DNA from: Spirosoma sp.
GTDB taxonomy: Bacteria; Bacteroidota; Bacteroidia; Cytophagales; Spirosomataceae
NCBI GenBank assembly: GCA_025351545.1
Contig: JANXVQ010000110.1
Span: forward strand, 1-15,479
Length of the DNA: 15,479 nucleotides
Direction of reading: 5' to 3'
In this document: one piece after another, positions 7,566 to 14,570 of the stretch
Layout: each line of letters starts with the position of its first letter
Position numbering within the stretch: position 1 is the stretch's first letter
Position numbers and translations under genes: made by a program
Notes under the pieces: model-generated
What the model was told of the DNA's origin: nothing
Databases searched by the model: none
Seen by the model: the letters and a program-made list of their open reading frames with translations, nothing else

Positions 7566-8702
7566 ATGGAAACTCTCGAATTAAAACAACCCATCGGTGC
7601 CGAATCTGCGACTGAAGATTTCCTTCCGCTTAATGGCACAGACTATATTGAATTATACGTAGGAAATGCCCGGCAGTCGGCGCACTATTTCCAAACAGCG
7701 TTTGGCTTCCAGCCAGTAGCGCATGCAGGCTTATCGACGGGTTTACGAGACCGTGAATCGTATGTCGTGCAACAGGATAAAATCCGGCTCGTACTGACAT
7801 CACCGCTACATGGCGATACTGACATTGGCCGCCACCTCGACCAGCACGGCGACGGCGTTCGGGTGGTGGCATTGTGGGTTGACGATGCCAGACGAGCATT
7901 CGACGAAACCATTAGCCGGGGTGCAACACCGTATATGGAGCCCAAACGGGAACAGGATGAACACGGCTATGTGGTGCGGTCGGGTATTTACACCTACGGC
8001 GACACAGTTCACGTTTTTGTAGAACGTACTGGTTATGAAGGTGTTTTCCTGCCGGGTTATGAGCCCTGGTCACCAACTTATCACCCGGCCGGTGTGGGTC
8101 TGAAATACGTAGACCACATGGTTGGTAACGTAGGTTGGCACGAAATGAACCAATGGATGACCTTTTACCACGATGTAATGGGTTTTCAGCAGCTTGTTTC
8201 TTTTGACGACAAAGACATATCAACCGACTACACGGCGCTGATGAGTAAGGTCATGAGCAACGGCAATGGCCGCGTGAAGTTTCCCATTAACGAGCCCGCC
8301 GAAGGCAAGAAAAAGTCGCAGATTGAAGAGTATCTGGACTTTTACGGTGGGCCGGGTATTCAACATATTGCGGTAGCAACCGATCATATTGTGGAAACTG
8401 TATTGGCTCTCCGCGACCGGGGTGTCGAGTTTCTGACCGTTCCAACTACGTATTATGAAAATCTATCTGACCGGATCGGAAAAATTGATGAGGAAATAGA
8501 CATGCTGCGGTCACTCGGAATTCTGGTAGATCGCGACGACGAAGGCTACTTGCTCCAGATTTTTACCAAGCCAATTTGCCCTCGTCCGACCTTGTTTTTT
8601 GAGATTATTCAGCGCAAAGGTGCCCGTTCGTTCGGGAAAGGTAATTTCAAAGCCTTGTTTGAAGCCATAGAACGCGAGCAGGCATTGCGAGGAACATTGT
8701 AA
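7566..8702 (+). CDS. hppD: 4-hydroxyphenylpyruvate dioxygenase
   Basis: This 378-residue Fe(II) enzyme turns 4-hydroxyphenylpyruvate into homogentisate, the substrate of the preceding gene product. Two glyoxalase-fold (VOC) halves are present. The three iron ligands are in the C-terminal half: His184 in YVDHMVGNV, His267 in GIQHIAVAT and Glu346 in LFFEIIQR. Other conserved features are YYENL near 296-300, LLQIFTKP, and the C-terminal block GARSFGKGNFKALFEAIE (352-369) that closes the active site. Length matches the family. The stop codon is followed at once by a long hairpin (8702-8773) before the phenylalanine hydroxylase gene. Confidence 0.95.
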   Translation: METLELKQPIGAESATEDFLPLNGTDYIELYVGNARQSAHYFQTAFGFQPVAHAGLSTGLRDRESYVVQQDKIRLVLTSPLHGDTDIGRHLDQHGDGVRVVALWVDDARRAFDETISRGATPYMEPKREQDEHGYVVRSGIYTYGDTVHVFVERTGYEGVFLPGYEPWSPTYHPAGVGLKYVDHMVGNVGWHEMNQWMTFYHDVMGFQQLVSFDDKDISTDYTALMSKVMSNGNGRVKFPINEPAEGKKKSQIEEYLDFYGGPGIQHIAVATDHIVETVLALRDRGVEFLTVPTTYYENLSDRIGKIDEEIDMLRSLGILVDRDDEGYLLQIFTKPICPRPTLFFEIIQRKGARSFGKGNFKALFEAIEREQALRGTL

Positions 8703-8773
8703 GTGAAAGAGTGAAAGAGCGGCTGACGCATCAATCTTCACCGGCCCACTTTTTCGCTCTTTCACCTTTCACT
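8702..8773 (+). promoter_or_regulatory. Long intercistronic hairpin between hppD and phhA
   Basis: Two tandem GTGAAAGA units right after the hppD stop pair with CTTTCAC/CTCTTTCAC units before phhA. The stem is 8702-8709 with 8766-8773 and 8711-8721 with 8755-8765, 19 bp in all with one bulged A, around a 33-nt loop. No clean T-run follows, and the next ATG is 17 bp on, so an mRNA stability, processing or attenuation element is as likely as a terminator. Confidence 0.6.
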
Positions 8774-8790
8774 CTTTCGCCCTTTTAATC

Positions 8791-9516
8791 ATGAAACAAA
8801 CTTATTCAATATACACGCCCGACGATCAGGTTGTGTGGCAACTTTTGTTCGAGCGGCAAATGGCGCAGTTGCCGGGAAAAGCCAGTCAGGCATACCTCGA
8901 CGGAATCGTGGCAACGGGTTTCCAAGCCGACCGTATTCCTGATTTCGAGCAGGATTTGAATCCGCATTTGCAGCGGCTAACAGGCTGGCAGGTTCATGCC
9001 GTCAATGGCTTGATTCCAAACCGTGATTTTTTCGGGTTGATGGCCAATCGGCATTTTCCGGCTACGACCTGGCTGCGTCGGCGCGATCAACTGGACTATT
9101 TACCGGAGCCGGATATGTTTCACGACACCTTCGGGCATGTTCCCATGCTGTCGAATCAGGCTTTCTGCGACTTTTTGATTTCATTGAGTCAAGTGGCTTT
9201 GCGTCATATCGACAGCGAGGAAGCCATTGCCATGATTTCGCGCCTGTATTGGTACACGGTTGAGTTTGGACTAATTCAGGAAGGCGATCACTTGCGAATT
9301 TATGGCGGAGGCATTTTGTCGTCTGTTGGCGAAACGACTTACAGTTTGTTCAGTAATAAGCCGAAACGCGTGCCGTATAATGTCGAGGTACTACTGAAAA
9401 CGCCCTACATTATTGACCATTTTCAGGAGCAGTATTTCGTCATTGATTCCTATGAACAACTGTATCAGTCCATGCCACAGATTGAAGAAACGCTGGAGGC
9501 CTTATTAGTCAGCTAG
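8791..9516 (+). CDS. phhA: Phenylalanine 4-hydroxylase
   Basis: A 241-residue monomeric bacterial-type, pterin-dependent aromatic amino acid hydroxylase, converting phenylalanine to tyrosine with O2 and tetrahydropterin. It has only the catalytic domain, without the regulatory ACT domain of animal enzymes. The iron site is intact: His111 and His116 in FHDTFGHVPML and Glu158 in YWYTVEFGLIQE. Also conserved are RRRDQLDYLPEPDMFHD (96-112) and YGGGILSSVGE (171-181). It feeds tyrosine into the pathway encoded by its neighbours. No pterin carbinolamine dehydratase (phhB) is in the window. The marR gene starts 41 bp downstream. Confidence 0.94.
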   Translation: MKQTYSIYTPDDQVVWQLLFERQMAQLPGKASQAYLDGIVATGFQADRIPDFEQDLNPHLQRLTGWQVHAVNGLIPNRDFFGLMANRHFPATTWLRRRDQLDYLPEPDMFHDTFGHVPMLSNQAFCDFLISLSQVALRHIDSEEAIAMISRLYWYTVEFGLIQEGDHLRIYGGGILSSVGETTYSLFSNKPKRVPYNVEVLLKTPYIIDHFQEQYFVIDSYEQLYQSMPQIEETLEALLVS

Positions 9517-9522
9517 ATTGGC

Positions 9523-9558
9523 TAATTTTGTCAGTTAACCGATTCTGATTACTGACAA
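9523..9558 (+). promoter_or_regulatory. Promoter element and inverted repeat before the marR gene
   Basis: TAATTTTG at 9523-9530 matches the Bacteroidota -7 box (TAnnTTTG) exactly; a -33 box is not evident. Overlapping it, TTGTCAG (9528-9534) and CTGACAA (9552-9558) form a 7-bp inverted repeat that reaches the first base of the marR ATG. A regulator bound here would cover the -7 box and start site, so autorepression is plausible (inference). Confidence 0.5.
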
Positions 9559-9995
9559 TGACGCATCCATCCGATACGCGTGCCTATTTTTTCAAGATTG
9601 ATACCACGATCAAGAAAATCCGCAATGCCCTCCAAAAACAGTTTACGGACGCGGGCTTCGACTTAACTGTTGATCAGTGGGTGGTCATTGATCACCTCTA
9701 CCGAAATCCCGGTATCAGTCAGAACACCATTTCGGAAATGACCACGAAAGACGCCCCGACAGTTACGCGAATTATTGACTTGCTCAGCCAGAAAGGGTTA
9801 ACTGAACGGCGAATGGCCGATACCGACCGACGTAAATTTCTGGTGTATCTGACCGAAGCTGGTGAGGCCAAATATGGCGAAGTTTTACCGGTTGTTTCGG
9901 CGATGCGACGCAAAGGCTGGGGTGATCTGAGCGACGATGATTATCAGCATTTTGTTCGCATTATGGACTCGATTTACAGCAATATTAGTGAGTAA
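9558..9995 (+). CDS. MarR family transcriptional regulator
   Basis: A 145-residue winged helix-turn-helix protein, the usual length for MarR. The fold is readable: a dimerisation helix (residues 8-33), helices leading to ISQNTISEMTTKDAPTVTRI (52-71) as the DNA-binding helix-turn-helix, the wing with the family signature ADTDRRKFLVYLTEAGE (87-103), and C-terminal helices. MarR proteins usually repress nearby genes and release DNA when a small, often phenolic, ligand binds. Its position between phhA and fah suggests it controls the Phe/Tyr cluster, with a pathway intermediate as possible ligand (inference). A promoter-like element with an inverted repeat precedes it. Confidence 0.92.
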   Translation: MTHPSDTRAYFFKIDTTIKKIRNALQKQFTDAGFDLTVDQWVVIDHLYRNPGISQNTISEMTTKDAPTVTRIIDLLSQKGLTERRMADTDRRKFLVYLTEAGEAKYGEVLPVVSAMRRKGWGDLSDDDYQHFVRIMDSIYSNISE

Positions 9996-10044
9996 AGCAT
10001 AGCGAACTCCACCAGTATTCTTTATTAACGTAGATTTCTACTGC

Positions 10045-10064
10045 AACGGCGGTTCGGCCGCGTT
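10045..10064 (+). promoter_or_regulatory. GC-rich hairpin just before the fah start
   Basis: AACGGCGG (10045-10052) pairs with CCGCGTT (10058-10064) with one bulged G and a TTCGG loop, five bases before the fah ATG. It may tune translation of fah; no other support. Confidence 0.3.
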
Positions 10065-10069
10065 ACCTC

Positions 10070-11245
10070 ATGTACGGCATTTTCAGTTACGGAAATTCTA
10101 ACGCCCGTGTAGGGTGGAAACACGGCGACCACATTCTCGATCTCGAAGTGGTGAGTTTATTAGGCTATTTCGATGACCTCTCTATTGATTCTAGTGTATT
10201 TTCCCAATCTGTTCTAAACGATTTTATTGCCCTTGGTAAACCAGCGCACCAGGCCATTCACCAACAAATCAAGGAGTTAGTAGACAGTGGGTCTACTGCT
10301 TTTTCGGGCATTCACGATCAGGTTTTTATTCATGAGTCGCGTACACAGATGCACCTTCCCGTACGCATTGGCGACTACACCGATTTCTACGCGGGCATTC
10401 ACCATGCCGAAAACGTAGGGCGCATGTTTCGGCCAAATGGCGATCCGCTGCTTGCTAACTATAGACATTTGCCCGTGGCGTATCATGGCCGCGCATCATC
10501 TATCGTCGTGTCGGGAACACCAATTCGCCGACCGAATGGGCAATTTCCGGGAGCAGATAAACAGCCCGTATTCGGCCCAACAAATGCGCTGGATTTCGAA
10601 TTGGAACTGGCTCTGATTATCGGTAAAAATAACCCGTTGGGCGAACCCATTCCGGTTGACGAAGCTGAAGACTACATTTTTGGAATTGCCCTGTTCAATG
10701 ACTGGTCAGCACGCGATATTCAGCGGTGGGAATATCAGCCATTGGGGCCATTTCTAGGCAAAAATTTTGCGTCTAGTATGTCGGCCTGGGTGTTGCCGTT
10801 CGATGAGCTGGCACCATTTCGCATCGCTGGCATGGAACAGGAACCAAGTCCTATGCCTTACTTGAAAAACAATAAACCTGGCAGTTTCGATATTGAATTG
10901 GCTGTTTGGTTGCAGACATTCGATGGCGAAGATATTTGTATTAGTCGCACAAATGCCCGGTATCTCTACTGGAGTTTCGCTCAAATGATTGCGCATCATA
11001 CGGTTGGGGGCTGTAATCTGCGTATTGGTGATGTATTGGCTACGGGCACCATATCTGGCCCAATTTCCGGCAGTTACGGTTCATTGCTCGAATTAAGCTG
11101 GAATGGAGAACGCCCACTTCATTTGTCCCACACAGAATCCCGAACCTTTTTGGCCGATGGTGATACCGTGACGCTGAAGGGCTGGGGATTTTCGGCTGGT
11201 ATTCGGGTTGATTTGGGCGACGTAACCGGAAAAGTCCATTCATGA
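10070..11245 (+). CDS. fah: Fumarylacetoacetase
   Basis: This 391-residue hydrolase splits fumarylacetoacetate into fumarate and acetoacetate, the last step of tyrosine breakdown. The metal and active-site residues known from mouse FAH are all in place: Asp105 and His112 in DYTDFYAGIHHAENVG, Glu177 and Glu179 in DFELELA, and Asp211 and Lys231 in FNDWSARDIQRWEYQ and PLGPFLGKNF, with the mouse spacing of 20 between the last two. The YHGRASSIVVSGTPI block (138-152) and the C-terminal region GGCNLRIGDVLATGTISGP are also typical. Length is slightly below the animal enzyme (about 420). Its TGA overlaps the ATG of the next gene by four bases (ATGA), so the two were built to be translated together. 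Confidence 0.95.
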   Translation: MYGIFSYGNSNARVGWKHGDHILDLEVVSLLGYFDDLSIDSSVFSQSVLNDFIALGKPAHQAIHQQIKELVDSGSTAFSGIHDQVFIHESRTQMHLPVRIGDYTDFYAGIHHAENVGRMFRPNGDPLLANYRHLPVAYHGRASSIVVSGTPIRRPNGQFPGADKQPVFGPTNALDFELELALIIGKNNPLGEPIPVDEAEDYIFGIALFNDWSARDIQRWEYQPLGPFLGKNFASSMSAWVLPFDELAPFRIAGMEQEPSPMPYLKNNKPGSFDIELAVWLQTFDGEDICISRTNARYLYWSFAQMIAHHTVGGCNLRIGDVLATGTISGPISGSYGSLLELSWNGERPLHLSHTESRTFLADGDTVTLKGWGFSAGIRVDLGDVTGKVHS

Positions 11246-12128
11246 AAACAGTCAATCCAACCGACTTACAACCCACTGAATTTTATCGATTTATGATCGG
11301 TACGATTGGGCCACGACCCATTGCATTTGCCAGCACGATAGACAATCAGGGCAATGTTAACCTCAGTCCATTCAGCTTTTTTAACGTCTTTGGCTACAAT
11401 CCGCCAACGCTTGTTTTTGCGCCAAGTATTAACCGATATGGGCATAAAAAACATACGCTGCTAAATCTGGAAGAAGTTGGCGAAGTTGTGATCAACGTTG
11501 TCAACTACGCAATGGTCGAACAGATGTCGCTGGCCAGCGCCGAGTTTGAACGGGGCATCAATGAGTTTGACAAAACAGGATTTACGGCCATTCCTTCCGC
11601 TATAATTCGTCCGCCGGGGTCGCCGAATCACCGGCAACGTTCGAGTGCATTGTGAAGCAAATCATCGCATCGGGCGATGGGCCGGGGGCCGGTCATTTAG
11701 TTATCTGTGAGGTCGTTATGGCCCATTTTCATGATACCATTTTCACCGAAACAGGCGCTATTGATCCGCACCAGCTTGATCTTATTGGCCGCATGGGAGC
11801 CGACTGGTATTGCCGGGCGCATGGCGACGCTCTGTTTGAAGTAGCTCGTCCTCAACTAGGCATTGGCGTCGACCGTATACCCGCTGACATTCGTAACAGT
11901 GCTGTTTTATCAGGGAATGATTTGGGCAAACTAGGTAGTTTTTCAGCCTTGCCCACAACCGATGACGTGAAGGCGTTCCTAGAATCCGGTATACTGAATG
12001 AGTTGTTTGACGAGGCTAAAAACGGCTGTCAATATTTACCTGATTTACTCCACCTTCGGGCCAAACAACTACTGGCCGAACGAAAGGTAAAAGAAGCCTG
12101 GCTAACGTTGTTAGCAAATTACTTTTAA
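11242..12128 (+). pseudogene. Flavin reductase-like protein, split by a one-base frameshift
   Basis: The first frame, from the ATG at 11242, reads as the start of an FMN-binding split-barrel protein (MIGTIGPRPIAFASTID, NLSPFSFFNVFGYNPPTLVF) up to about residue 124, then runs into an unrelated tail and stops at 11655. The continuation lies in the frame one base back, from about 11620 (VAESPATFECIVKQII, then VVMAHFHDTIF) to 12128. The break is at the GGGG of 11616-11619; one extra base there would restore a single protein of about 295 residues, the usual size for this family. Nothing resembling a programmed -1 slippery heptamer is present. It overlaps fah by four bases and is the last gene of the cluster. 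Its role in tyrosine breakdown is unknown. It may be a recent loss or a sequence error. Confidence 0.85.
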
Positions 12129-12247
12129 TCTGTTTATTTTACGACTACCTTATATTACCCATACTAATTTCCTGTGCATAACCATCGTTTTTGATAGAAC
12201 CTTGTTTCATCGGCGGGTATATACTTTAGCCTATCAAGCCAAAGGTG

Positions 12248-12451
12248 TTAAGAGCAGCAGTTTCGTTGTTGCTGTATAGGTGGGCACTTGACAGACCCGT
12301 AAGAACAAAACACACAACAGTCTCCCAACAAAGGTCTAAGTACGGTTTGACAATCTACACATTCATAAAAGAATTGACAGGCGTTGGTGGGCATTGTTTC
12401 GTTTTGTTGATGACCACATTGCGGGCAAGTAATTGTCGATTCTAAAGTCAT
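12248..12451 (-). CDS. GDCCVxC-domain cysteine-rich small protein
   Basis: A 67-residue protein with the layout of the GDCCVxC domain (seleno)protein family: CPQCG (residues 9-13), ETMPTNACQFFYECVDC, then GDCCVFCSYGSVKCPP (43-58). The paired CxxC motifs suggest zinc or other metal binding or a redox centre; the function is not known. Some relatives have selenocysteine in the GDCC motif; here the codons are TGT, so cysteine is used. An unusual C-terminal RNCCS adds two further cysteines. The ATG at 12451 gives MTLESTITCPQCG, the expected start. It is transcribed leftward, convergent with the Phe/Tyr cluster and 111 bp downstream of the gamma-glutamyltransferase gene, with a hairpin between and a candidate promoter of its own. 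Confidence 0.85.
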   Translation of the reverse strand: MTLESTITCPQCGHQQNETMPTNACQFFYECVDCQTVLRPLLGDCCVFCSYGSVKCPPIQQQRNCCS

Positions 12452-12465
12452 CGCTGTTATCTATT

Positions 12466-12494
12466 CAAAGGTTACGGTAAGCTATTACGGCAAA
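12466..12494 (-). promoter_or_regulatory. Candidate promoter of the GDCCVxC gene
   Basis: On the minus strand TTTG (12491-12494) and AACCTTTG (12466-12473) are 17 bp apart, near the Bacteroidota TTTG / TAnnTTTG pattern with one mismatch. The -7 box ends 14 bp before the ATG. Confidence 0.4.
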
Positions 12495-12514
12495 TCAGTA
12501 TTCGTTTGCACTAC

Positions 12515-12553
12515 CTGCCCGGTTGACGATTTATTTATACGTCAACCGGGCAG
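12515..12553 (-). terminator. Strong hairpin after the gamma-glutamyltransferase gene
   Basis: A perfect 14-bp GC-rich stem, CTGCCCGGTTGACG (12515-12528) with its complement (12540-12553), has an 11-nt A/T loop and begins 9 bp after the ggt stop codon on the minus strand. No T-run follows on that strand, while GTTTTATC follows on the plus strand, so it may work mainly as a 3'-end stabiliser or as a terminator for rightward transcripts. Confidence 0.65.
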
Positions 12554-12562
12554 AGCGTTTTA

Positions 12563-14368
12563 TCAATAACCTCTTGCGGTGTTATCTGCCCGTGGGTCAG
12601 ATGCGCCTTCGTAGGAACCATCAGCGCGAATCAGCACACAGTCCATACGACCAAGGGTGTTGCTGAGTTTTTCCAGAATATAGCCCCGATTTTTTAAAGC
12701 GTTAATACTCACGTCGGAGAAAGCTCCGTTCTCGAAGATGGTTTTATCGGGAAGCCACTGGTGATGAAATTTCAGCGCATTAACGGACTGTTGCATAGTC
12801 ATGCCATGTTCAATTACGTTCAGGATGGTTTGATACACCGATGTCATAATGGTGGAACCGCCCGGCGTGCCAACCACCATAAACAGTTTCCCGTCTTTTT
12901 CCAGAATAGTTGGCGTCATGGACGACAGCATCCGCTTGTTGGGCGCAATGGCGTTGGCCTGGTTACCAATCAGGCCATACATATTTGGGGCACCCGGTTT
13001 CACGCTGAAATCATCCATTTCGTTATTCATGAAAAATCCCGCTCCGCCAACTACCACCCGGCTACCATAACCACCGTTCAGTGTTGTGGTGATACTCACC
13101 GCGTTGCCCTCTTTATCGACCACCGAAAAATGGGTGGTTTCAAGGCTCTCATAACCTGGAATCATGCCGCCTTTCACGGCACGGCTGTCGGTTGCTTTGG
13201 CCCAGGAGAAATCGGTCCAGCGCGTGCGCAGGTAATCGGGGTTGATGAGCTGCGTTACGGGAACCTTCACAAAATCGGGATCCCCTAAAAACTTGGCACG
13301 GTCGGCATACACGCGCCGTTCGGCTTCAATCATAACCTGTACGGTACTGTCGCGATTCCAGCCCCATCGACGAAGTGGATAGGACTCCGTAAAACGCATC
13401 ATCTGTAACAACGCAACGCCACCGCTGGAGGTTGGCGGCATCGTAATCACGTTATATTCTTTGTATTTAGCCTGAAGAGGGTCGCGCCAAACGGAATGGT
13501 AATTTTTCAGGTCTTCTTCGGTAATCATGCCTTTCCCACGCACCATCTCTTCGGATAGCAACCGGGCGGTCTCACCCTCATAAAACCCCGCACGTCCCTG
13601 CGTCTGAATGCGTTGTAAGGTTTTAGCCAGATCGGCTTGCACCAATAATTCGCCTTTGTGCCAGGTAGTCGTGTCCGTTGACATGACACTTTTCAGAAAG
13701 TAGGCTTTGCCGGGATTAATGGTATTCAAGTCTGGTTTGATGCGATTCAGACCAACGGCATCCCGTTCGGTAAGGGCAAAACCTTTCCCGGCCAAATCAA
13801 CAGCGGGTTGCAACACCTGCGCCCACGTCAATTTTCCAAATCGTTTATGCGCTTCGGCCATACCATCGACCGAACCCGGCACGCCACTAGCCAGATGTCC
13901 GCTGATGCTCAACCCCGGCCGAACATTGCCCAATGAGTCAAGATACATATTTGGTGTGGCATGGCCGGGCGCTTTTTCCCGATAATCGAGTGTGTAAGCT
14001 TTACCACCGTTATCGCGATACACCATGAATCCACCACCGCCAATATTGCCTGCTCCCGGATATACGACAGCCAGTGCAAACTGCACGGCCACAGCCGCAT
14101 CGACCGCATTGCCTCCCGCTTTCAGAATTGCTAAACCAACCTCAGAGGCTTCCGGGTGGGCCGATGCCACCATACCGTTACGCCCGGTAACGCCAGCCCG
14201 ATCAGAAAAAAAAGGCTTAACCGTTGGGTCTTCGTCACGGTATTGATAAACGCCCTGGCTTTGATTTACGTTAACAGTAGTCGATGTAATGGGCGATTGG
14301 GTTTTGCAGGACGCGACCGCTATTGCAAAGAGAAACAGCAAAGAATAAGGAGCGACATGTTTGTTCAT
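12563..14368 (-). CDS. ggt: Gamma-glutamyltransferase, lipoprotein form
   Basis: A 601-residue N-terminal nucleophile hydrolase that cleaves or transfers the gamma-glutamyl group of glutathione and related compounds. The precursor cuts itself before Thr411 in LETTHFSVVD, equivalent to E. coli Thr391, giving a large and a small subunit. Substrate-site motifs are present: DYREKAP (128-134, the Arg binding the glutamyl carboxylate), NNEMDDFS (448-455), LSSM (481-484) and TPGGSTI (501-507). The N-terminus has a hydrophobic stretch and a lipobox, VASC with Cys21, so it is probably a lipid-anchored envelope protein, unlike the soluble periplasmic E. coli enzyme. A good TTTG-N19-TATTTTTG promoter lies 37 bp upstream. 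It is divergent from an ABC permease gene. Confidence 0.95.
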   Translation of the reverse strand: MNKHVAPYSLLFLFAIAVASCKTQSPITSTTVNVNQSQGVYQYRDEDPTVKPFFSDRAGVTGRNGMVASAHPEASEVGLAILKAGGNAVDAAVAVQFALAVVYPGAGNIGGGGFMVYRDNGGKAYTLDYREKAPGHATPNMYLDSLGNVRPGLSISGHLASGVPGSVDGMAEAHKRFGKLTWAQVLQPAVDLAGKGFALTERDAVGLNRIKPDLNTINPGKAYFLKSVMSTDTTTWHKGELLVQADLAKTLQRIQTQGRAGFYEGETARLLSEEMVRGKGMITEEDLKNYHSVWRDPLQAKYKEYNVITMPPTSSGGVALLQMMRFTESYPLRRWGWNRDSTVQVMIEAERRVYADRAKFLGDPDFVKVPVTQLINPDYLRTRWTDFSWAKATDSRAVKGGMIPGYESLETTHFSVVDKEGNAVSITTTLNGGYGSRVVVGGAGFFMNNEMDDFSVKPGAPNMYGLIGNQANAIAPNKRMLSSMTPTILEKDGKLFMVVGTPGGSTIMTSVYQTILNVIEHGMTMQQSVNALKFHHQWLPDKTIFENGAFSDVSINALKNRGYILEKLSNTLGRMDCVLIRADGSYEGASDPRADNTARGY

Positions 14369-14404
14369 ACAGTGTACTGATTGCGGTTGTTATCCGTTAA
14401 GTTA

Positions 14405-14435
14405 CAAAAATAGCGTTATCCCAACGATACCCAAA
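14405..14435 (-). promoter_or_regulatory. Promoter of ggt (Bacteroidota -33/-7 type)
   Basis: Read on the minus strand, TTTG (14432-14435) and TATTTTTG (14405-14412) are separated by 19 bp. Both boxes match the Bacteroidota housekeeping consensus fully. The -7 box ends 36 bp before the ggt ATG. Confidence 0.65.
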
Positions 14436-14524
14436 TCAGCCACTTATCCGCCCGAGCGTTGTACTTGTCCGAAAGGGGTTGTCTGGCAATGGTTTATGCT
14501 GTACGTTTATATATTTCCAATTTT

Positions 14525-14538
14525 GCTGGTTCGCCAGC
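14525..14538 (+). promoter_or_regulatory. Small TTCG-loop hairpin before the permease gene
   Basis: GCTGG and CCAGC form a perfect 5-bp stem around a TTCG loop. It lies 32 bp upstream of the GTG start chosen for the permease. Its role, if any, is unknown. Confidence 0.25.
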
Positions 14539-14570
14539 TTGGTCATTCACCCTTTCGCTTAAAAAAACAG

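Noticed and set aside
8702..8773. Short CRISPR-like repeats
   Set aside because: The units are 8 bp, directly adjacent and inverted, with no spacers; they form one hairpin.
11610..11625. Programmed -1 frameshifting in the flavin-reductase-like gene
   Set aside because: No X-XXY-YYZ slippery heptamer in frame and no clear downstream pseudoknot; a one-base deletion or sequence error explains it better.
12245..12445. 66-codon frame on the plus strand over the GDCCVxC gene
   Set aside because: The minus strand encodes a clear family motif; the plus frame does not.
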